DNA from: Bacteroidales bacterium
Lineage (GTDB): Bacteria; Bacteroidota; Bacteroidia; Bacteroidales; UBA932
Direction: 5' to 3'
NCBI GenBank assembly: GCA_017620335.1
Contig: JAFZQO010000015.1
Span: 1 to 64,000, forward strand
Length of the DNA: 64,000 nt
Shown here: positions 59,884-64,000 of the stretch, one piece after another
Numbering within the stretch: the stretch's first letter is position 1
How the letters are laid out: every line of letters starts with the position of its first letter
Program-made: the position numbers and the translations under genes
The notes under the pieces: generated by a model
Told to the model about the DNA's origin: nothing
Database searches by the model: none
Seen by the model: the letters and a program-made list of their open reading frames with translations, nothing else

Positions 59884-60477
59884 ATGAAGAAAATTATCCT
59901 TATCATCGCAGTCGCCCTCATCGGCTTCAGCGCTTCCGCCCAGAAAATAGGTGTTGTCGCAGGTCTCACCGGAGCCAGCAGCCAGCTCAAGGGCAGCGAA
60001 ATCGGCACCTTCGACCAGTATCACGCAGGTATCGTGGCCAATTTCCCTATTATGGAGGGTCTCCGTCTCCAGCCTGAACTGATCTACAAGGTAAAGGGCA
60101 CATCCTTCAACGACACCGTCAACGGAAACGGCAAGGTTGACATGTCCGTCGGTTTCCTCGAGTTCGGTATGGAGGCCCAGGCCGGTATCGGCCGTGAGTT
60201 CCTGCGCGTCTATGGCCTCGTCGAGCCCTTCATCGGATACAATCTCAAAGACCAGGGCTGGGACAAGTCCAAGGATCCTATCGAGAATCTTTCCTGGGAC
60301 AAGACTGAGTACGGCCTCGCCGTCGGTGGCGGCGTCGAGCTCTTCGAGATCATCCAGGCTTCCGTCAAGTATTTCTGGAACATGGGTTCCGTCAAGGGCG
60401 ATGTCAACAAGATAGTCAACGGAGACGAGGTCCGTAACTTCAATGGCATCACCCTTTCCCTGGCCCTTCTCTTCTAG
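59884..60477 (+). CDS. Small outer-membrane beta-barrel protein
   Basis: A 197-residue exported protein (signal MKKIILIIAVALIGFSASAQ) with eight or so amphipathic beta strands of the OmpW/PorT-like small barrel type: KIGVVAGLTGASSQL, AGIVANFPIMEGLRLQPELIY, EFGMEAQAGIG, YGLAVGGGVEL, ITLSLALLF. It ends with a hydrophobic residue (Phe), as BAM clients do. Function unknown. The ATG at 59884 is chosen over the TTG at 59875. Confidence 0.87.
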   Translation: MKKIILIIAVALIGFSASAQKIGVVAGLTGASSQLKGSEIGTFDQYHAGIVANFPIMEGLRLQPELIYKVKGTSFNDTVNGNGKVDMSVGFLEFGMEAQAGIGREFLRVYGLVEPFIGYNLKDQGWDKSKDPIENLSWDKTEYGLAVGGGVELFEIIQASVKYFWNMGSVKGDVNKIVNGDEVRNFNGITLSLALLF

Positions 60478-60483
60478 GAGGGC

Positions 60484-61017
60484 ATGACAGAAAGGAAGGC
60501 GGTCGTTTTCTGTTCTGCGAGCTTCGGTATTGACGACAGGTACAACGACCTCGCCCGGGATGCCGTCCGCGCCCTTCACGGGTGCGGATACGGCATGGTG
60601 TCGGGCGGTACGGTTAAAGGTACCATGAAAGTCATCGCCGACGAAGCCCGCAGGCTCGGCATGGAGCACGTCGGGATCATCCCCGTATTCATGAAGGGCC
60701 TAGAGTACAGGGATGCGACCCGGCTGGTGTGGACCGATACGATGTCCGAGCGGAAGGAGGCCATGCGCGCCGGCACCTGCCTGGCCGTGGCCCTTCCGGG
60801 CGGCATCGGCACCCTGGACGAATTGATCGAAACCCTGACCCTGGCCAAGATCGGCCGTTACGGGGGCAGGGTTGTCGCATTCAATTTCGAGGGTTTCTAC
60901 GAGCCCCTGAAGGCCCTGCTGGACCACTATGTGTCCACTGGCATGCTCGACGCCCCTTCCAGGGACCTGATCTCCTTCCCTGAGACCATAGGGGAGTTTG
61001 TCGCCTGCATCAAGTAG
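60484..61017 (+). CDS. LOG-family (TIGR00730) nucleotide phosphoribohydrolase
   Basis: A 177-residue cytoplasmic protein of the LOG/lysine-decarboxylase-like Rossmann family. The signature PGGIGTLDEL begins at residue 105, and the N-terminal FCSASFGIDDRY corresponds to the phosphate-binding region (commonly GSS). Members hydrolyse nucleoside 5'-monophosphates, including cytokinin precursors, to base and ribose phosphate. It starts 6 bases after the barrel gene and is followed after one base by the prenyl synthase, forming a tight run with holB and ricT. Confidence 0.9.
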   Translation: MTERKAVVFCSASFGIDDRYNDLARDAVRALHGCGYGMVSGGTVKGTMKVIADEARRLGMEHVGIIPVFMKGLEYRDATRLVWTDTMSERKEAMRAGTCLAVALPGGIGTLDELIETLTLAKIGRYGGRVVAFNFEGFYEPLKALLDHYVSTGMLDAPSRDLISFPETIGEFVACIK

Positions 61018-61018
61018 T

Positions 61019-61999
61019 ATGGACAGAAGGGACATACTCGGGTATCTCGGAGACGACTGGATCCGGACGGGGGACATGATACGTTCCTCGTTGGACAGTG
61101 ACATCGAACTCCTCAACTGGACCAACGCCTACATCCTTTCGCACGGAGGCAAGCAGCTGAGGCCCCTCCTGGCTCTCCTCATGGCCAGGGCATGCGGGGG
61201 TGGGCCGCTTCCGGAGGACTCCATCCGTTACGCGGCCGCCGTCGAGCTGCTCCACAACGCCACCCTCCTTCACGACGACGTGGCTGACGGGAGCATGATA
61301 CGGCGGGGTTCGCCTACGGTCGCTTCAATGCTCGATCCGGAACACTCCGTCCTTGTGGGCGATTACTGGCTGGTAAAGGCAGTGGACCTGGTTCTCGGAG
61401 CCGACCGCAACGTGACCGTGGTCATCAGGCTTTTCGCCGGTACGCTCGCCCGTCTGGCGGAAGGGGAGATGCTCCAGCTCCAAAAGGCGGCGAGCGCCGA
61501 CACCTCGGAGGAGGACTATCTCCGGATCATAGGGGACAAGACCGGCTCGCTTTTCGAGACCGCCTGCCTCTCCGCTGCCATCTCTGTGGACGCCTCTGCC
61601 GAATGGAAACGGGTGGCGGTCGAGTACGCGCGGAACCTCGGGTATGCCTTCCAGATCAAGGACGACATCCTGGACTATGCCGGAGGCGACATAGGCAAAC
61701 CCGTAGGGGTGGACGTCCGTGAGGGCAAGATCACGCTGCCTCTCCTCGGGGCGCTGCGCCGCGTGGACGCGGGCCTGCAGGAGGAGATTCGCGGCAAGGT
61801 CCGGACGGTCAGGGAGCATCCCGGGTACGCTTCGGACATCATGGACTTCGTGCGGGAGCACGACGGGATCTCATACGCGCAGGAGCGCCTCAGGGTGTTC
61901 TCAGGCCTGGCAAAGGAAGCCCTGTCGCCGCTGCCCGGAAGTCCGGCAAAGGATTATCTGGTGGCCCTGGCCACCTTTACTGAAGAAAGAAAGAAATGA
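61019..61999 (+). CDS. Polyprenyl diphosphate synthase
   Basis: A 326-residue trans-isoprenyl diphosphate synthase (IspA/IspB family), condensing isopentenyl units; in Bacteroidetes the usual product is the long chain used for menaquinone. Both Asp-rich motifs are intact: DDVAD at 86-90 in LLHDDVADGS, and DDILD at 215-219 in QIKDDILDYAGGD. GGKQLRPLLALL precedes the first. The ATG at 61019 lies one base after the preceding stop. It overlaps holB by four bases. Confidence 0.93.
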   Translation: MDRRDILGYLGDDWIRTGDMIRSSLDSDIELLNWTNAYILSHGGKQLRPLLALLMARACGGGPLPEDSIRYAAAVELLHNATLLHDDVADGSMIRRGSPTVASMLDPEHSVLVGDYWLVKAVDLVLGADRNVTVVIRLFAGTLARLAEGEMLQLQKAASADTSEEDYLRIIGDKTGSLFETACLSAAISVDASAEWKRVAVEYARNLGYAFQIKDDILDYAGGDIGKPVGVDVREGKITLPLLGALRRVDAGLQEEIRGKVRTVREHPGYASDIMDFVREHDGISYAQERLRVFSGLAKEALSPLPGSPAKDYLVALATFTEERKK

Positions 62000-63081
62000 T
62001 TTTTGACGGGACAGCAGGGAATGCGGACGTGAAGAGGGCCCTTGCCGGCATGGCCGGCAGCGGGCGGGTTCCGCATGCCCTGATGTTCTACGAGAACGAC
62101 GGCTGCGGGGCGCTGCTCCTGGCGCTCGGATTCCTTGAGTGCCTGACCGGTTCCCAGAAGGTACGGAAGCTGATCCATCCCGACATCCATTTCATCTTTC
62201 CCGTGACTAAGGGGTCCAAGGTCTCCACGGACAAGCCCACTTCCGAGTCGTACCTGCAGTACTGGAGGGAGCTGGTGGAGCGGAATCCCTATTTCCTGGA
62301 GAATGAACTGAACGACGCCCTGGGCATCGAAGGGAAATCCTCGGTGATAGCCATAGCGGAGGCGAAGTTCATACTGGACAAACTGTCCTTCCACTCGCTG
62401 GAAGGAGGATGGCGCGCCGTGGTGGTATATCTTCCCGAGAAGATGAATAAAGACACCGCCAACCGCCTGCTGAAGAGCATCGAGGAGCCGCCGGAGATGA
62501 CTGAGTTCATCTTCATCACCCACGCTCCTGAGAAGGTGCTGAGCACGATCTCCTCCCGCTGCCAGGGCATCCGTGTGCTGCCGCTGTCGAAGGTGGAGGT
62601 CGCCGGAGTGCTTATGGAGCGCTTCGGCAGGGAGGAAGAGGAGGCGCTGGCCGCCGCGGAGGTGGCCGGAGGCAGCGTCGGCCGCGCCCTTGCCTTTCTC
62701 TCCGAGAGCGGCGGGGCCGGGGACGAGGCCTCGTTGTTCGCTTCCCTCATGGACGCCCTGCTCGCGAAGGACCTCATGGCTGCGCAGGACGTGGGCGACC
62801 AGCTGGCGGCCCTGCCTTCGCGCGAAAGGGCGAAGGCCTTCTGCCGCTATGCGGCCGGGGGACTCCGCAAGATATTCATGCTCCAGCAGGGGCTGGAGCG
62901 GATTGCGAGCGCTTCTCCTGCGGAGGCCGAAGCCTTTGCGGGCTACGCCGCCCGCTGCCGGAAAAGCTTCCCGCGCATGGCGCTGCCCCTGCTGGACAAC
63001 GCAATGATGCTGATAGAACGCAACATCAACCTGAAAATCCTGTTCTGCGACCTGGTCGACAGACTTTACATACTGATTTGA
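61996..63081 (+). CDS. holB: DNA polymerase III delta prime subunit, zinc module absent
   Basis: A 361-residue clamp-loader subunit-like protein. Conserved parts: IHPDIHFIFPV, the sensor/arginine-finger regions KMNKDTANRLLKSIEEPPE split by NRLLK and the SRC-type motif FITHAPEKVLSTISSRCQ. The P-loop is degenerate, as normal for delta prime. Unusually, the Cys4 zinc-binding segment present in most delta prime and gamma/tau proteins between the first strand-helix and the IHPD block is missing: FLECLTGSQKVRKLIHPD joins them directly. ATGA coupling with the prenyl synthase; ricT follows one base later, an arrangement seen in many bacteria. Confidence 0.9.
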   Translation: MIFDGTAGNADVKRALAGMAGSGRVPHALMFYENDGCGALLLALGFLECLTGSQKVRKLIHPDIHFIFPVTKGSKVSTDKPTSESYLQYWRELVERNPYFLENELNDALGIEGKSSVIAIAEAKFILDKLSFHSLEGGWRAVVVYLPEKMNKDTANRLLKSIEEPPEMTEFIFITHAPEKVLSTISSRCQGIRVLPLSKVEVAGVLMERFGREEEEALAAAEVAGGSVGRALAFLSESGGAGDEASLFASLMDALLAKDLMAAQDVGDQLAALPSRERAKAFCRYAAGGLRKIFMLQQGLERIASASPAEAEAFAGYAARCRKSFPRMALPLLDNAMMLIERNINLKILFCDLVDRLYILI

Positions 63082-63082
63082 A

Positions 63083-64000
63083 ATGGATACAAATACCAAT
63101 AACGAAGCGCTGTACTTCGACTGCAATCGCGGCTGCACCACTTCCTCCGACGCCGGGACCGGCGAAGTCTCGGTAAACTATCGCCAGGGGTGCTGCAAGC
63201 TCAAGGACTACAACTGGCTCGGCGGAGTCTCGCAGTCCGAATACAACGGCCTGTTCGAGGTGCGCTTCAAGAATACGCGCAAGGGGATATACGTCAACGC
63301 CTCCGGGCAGAACGTCAAGATAGGCGACATGGTGATAGTCGAGGCCGCCAACGGCCACGACCTGGGCATCGTAACCCTCGAGGGACCTGTCGTCGGCCGC
63401 CAGATGAAGTGCAAGGGCATCAATCCCGAGACCACGGAGTTCAAGAAGATTTACCGCAAGGCCCGCCAGAACGACATCGTCAAGTGGCAGGAGGCCATCG
63501 CCCGCGAGGAGGATACGATGATAAAGGCGCGCCGCATTGCCGCTGAGATGGGACTGGAGATGAAGATAGGCGACGTGGAGTTCCAGGGGGACGGCACCAA
63601 GGCCATCTTCTATTATATCGCCGACGGGCGCGTTGATTTCCGCCAGCTGATCAAGGTTTTCGCGGAGGAGTTCCGCATCCGCATAGAGATGAAGCAGATA
63701 GGCGCGCGGCAGGAGGCCGGCCTCATCGGGGGCCTTGGCGTCTGCGGCCGCGAGCTCTGCTGCGCCAACTATATCACTAATTTCCAGTCTATTACGACCT
63801 CCGCAGCGCGTTGCCAGGACCTGTCGCTCAACCCGCAGAAGCTTGCCGGCCAGTGCGGCAAGCTCAAGTGCTGCCTCAATTACGAGGTCGCCACGTATCT
63901 CGACGCCCAGTCCCGCATCCCGCGCGTCAGCGAGCCCCTCGAGTTCGAGGACGGCCAGGCGTGGCTGGTCAAGACCGACATCCTCAAGGAGATAATGTAT
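63083..64000 (+). CDS. ricT: PSP1-domain protein, RicT-like (cut by window end)
   Basis: The frame opens at ATG 63083 and stays open through the right window edge, giving the first 306 residues. The PSP1 core runs from about 60 to 260. The conserved cysteines of the iron-sulphur-binding group are present: GVCGRELCCANY and GKLKCCLNYE. In Bacillus this protein (RicT/YaaT) forms a complex with RicA and RicF that affects RNA processing; in Bacteroidetes the role is unproven. Placement just after holB is the common arrangement in many phyla. N-terminal extension MDTNTNNEALYFDCNRGC has further Cys residues, and CC occurs at about 37-38. Confidence 0.9.
   Translation, partial: MDTNTNNEALYFDCNRGCTTSSDAGTGEVSVNYRQGCCKLKDYNWLGGVSQSEYNGLFEVRFKNTRKGIYVNASGQNVKIGDMVIVEAANGHDLGIVTLEGPVVGRQMKCKGINPETTEFKKIYRKARQNDIVKWQEAIAREEDTMIKARRIAAEMGLEMKIGDVEFQGDGTKAIFYYIADGRVDFRQLIKVFAEEFRIRIEMKQIGARQEAGLIGGLGVCGRELCCANYITNFQSITTSAARCQDLSLNPQKLAGQCGKLKCCLNYEVATYLDAQSRIPRVSEPLEFEDGQAWLVKTDILKEIMY

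Noticed and set aside
1-64000. Transposons, prophage, rRNA genes, known riboswitches
   Set aside because: No transposase, integrase, phage structural gene, rRNA or recognisable riboswitch core was seen on either strand.

Overview
The window is 64 kb of GC-rich DNA from a member of the Bacteroidales, most likely a gut or other host-associated species with Alistipes-like GC content; genus cannot be fixed from sequence alone. Evidence for the order: a SusC/SusD pair, a one-protein hybrid two-component regulator, BACON domains, Bacteroidetes-only families (DUF4271, DUF3823, DUF4980-GH32), many lipoproteins, little Shine-Dalgarno signal, and promoters of the Bacteroidetes type (TTTG, about 19 nt, TAnnTTTG). 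I count 51 protein genes (two cut by the window ends), two tRNA genes, several good promoters and five convincing hairpins or terminators. No insertion sequence, integrase, phage gene, CRISPR array or rRNA was seen.

Layout. 1-13 kb: the end of an outer-membrane beta-barrel gene, a GH3 lipoprotein, a divergent M23 peptidase lipoprotein, an Ala-rich protein coupled to a fucose-isomerase-like protein, then a minus-strand run of a GH2 lipoprotein, a Tricorn-like S41 protease, an M48 metalloprotease and a small EF-hand-like protein. 13.2-16.5 kb: tRNA-Gln and tRNA-Met with their own promoter and terminator, then a clearly AT-richer island with a BACON lipoprotein and a C10 (streptopain-like) protease. 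16.6-19.8 kb: an Ntn amide hydrolase, two tandemly duplicated small lipoproteins and a DUF3089 hydrolase. 19.7-22.2 kb (minus): yciH/SUI1, DUF4271, hemD, rnpA, yidD.

22.4-44.2 kb is the most striking region: a fructan or fructoside utilisation locus. It has a BT1754-type hybrid regulator with a periplasmic sugar-binding sensor, one GH32 enzyme with all three catalytic acids, a FucP-type permease, a PfkB fructokinase, SusC, SusD and a DUF3823 lipoprotein. Unlike the known Bacteroides fructan loci, where GH32 enzymes dominate, it has only one glycoside hydrolase and about nine esterase-like domains: a tandem SGNH protein, a tandem alpha/beta hydrolase, a single one, a BD-FAE-like esterase, an alpha/beta hydrolase that has lost its nucleophile, and two ceramidase-fold paralogues that lack the ceramidase serine. 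I infer that the locus targets an acylated or otherwise substituted fructoside. The expected flow is: capture by DUF3823/SusD/SusC, trimming of substituents by surface or periplasmic esterases, hydrolysis by GH32, fructose import by the permease, phosphorylation by the kinase, with fructose sensed by the regulator.

44.2-64 kb: a DUF2723 membrane glycosyltransferase-like protein, an rRNA-methyltransferase-like protein, pgk, a GH95 alpha-L-fucosidase, lgt, a TolC/adaptor/RND efflux operon ending in a small PII-like gene, trxA, a small outer-membrane barrel, and a tight run of LOG-family protein, polyprenyl diphosphate synthase, DNA polymerase III delta prime and RicT-like PSP1 protein (cut by the window end). 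There is no gene-free stretch longer than 300 bases; the gaps of 197-257 bases at 2774-3015, 13013-13209, 32456-32712 and 49796-50052 are described as promoters, hairpins or terminators.
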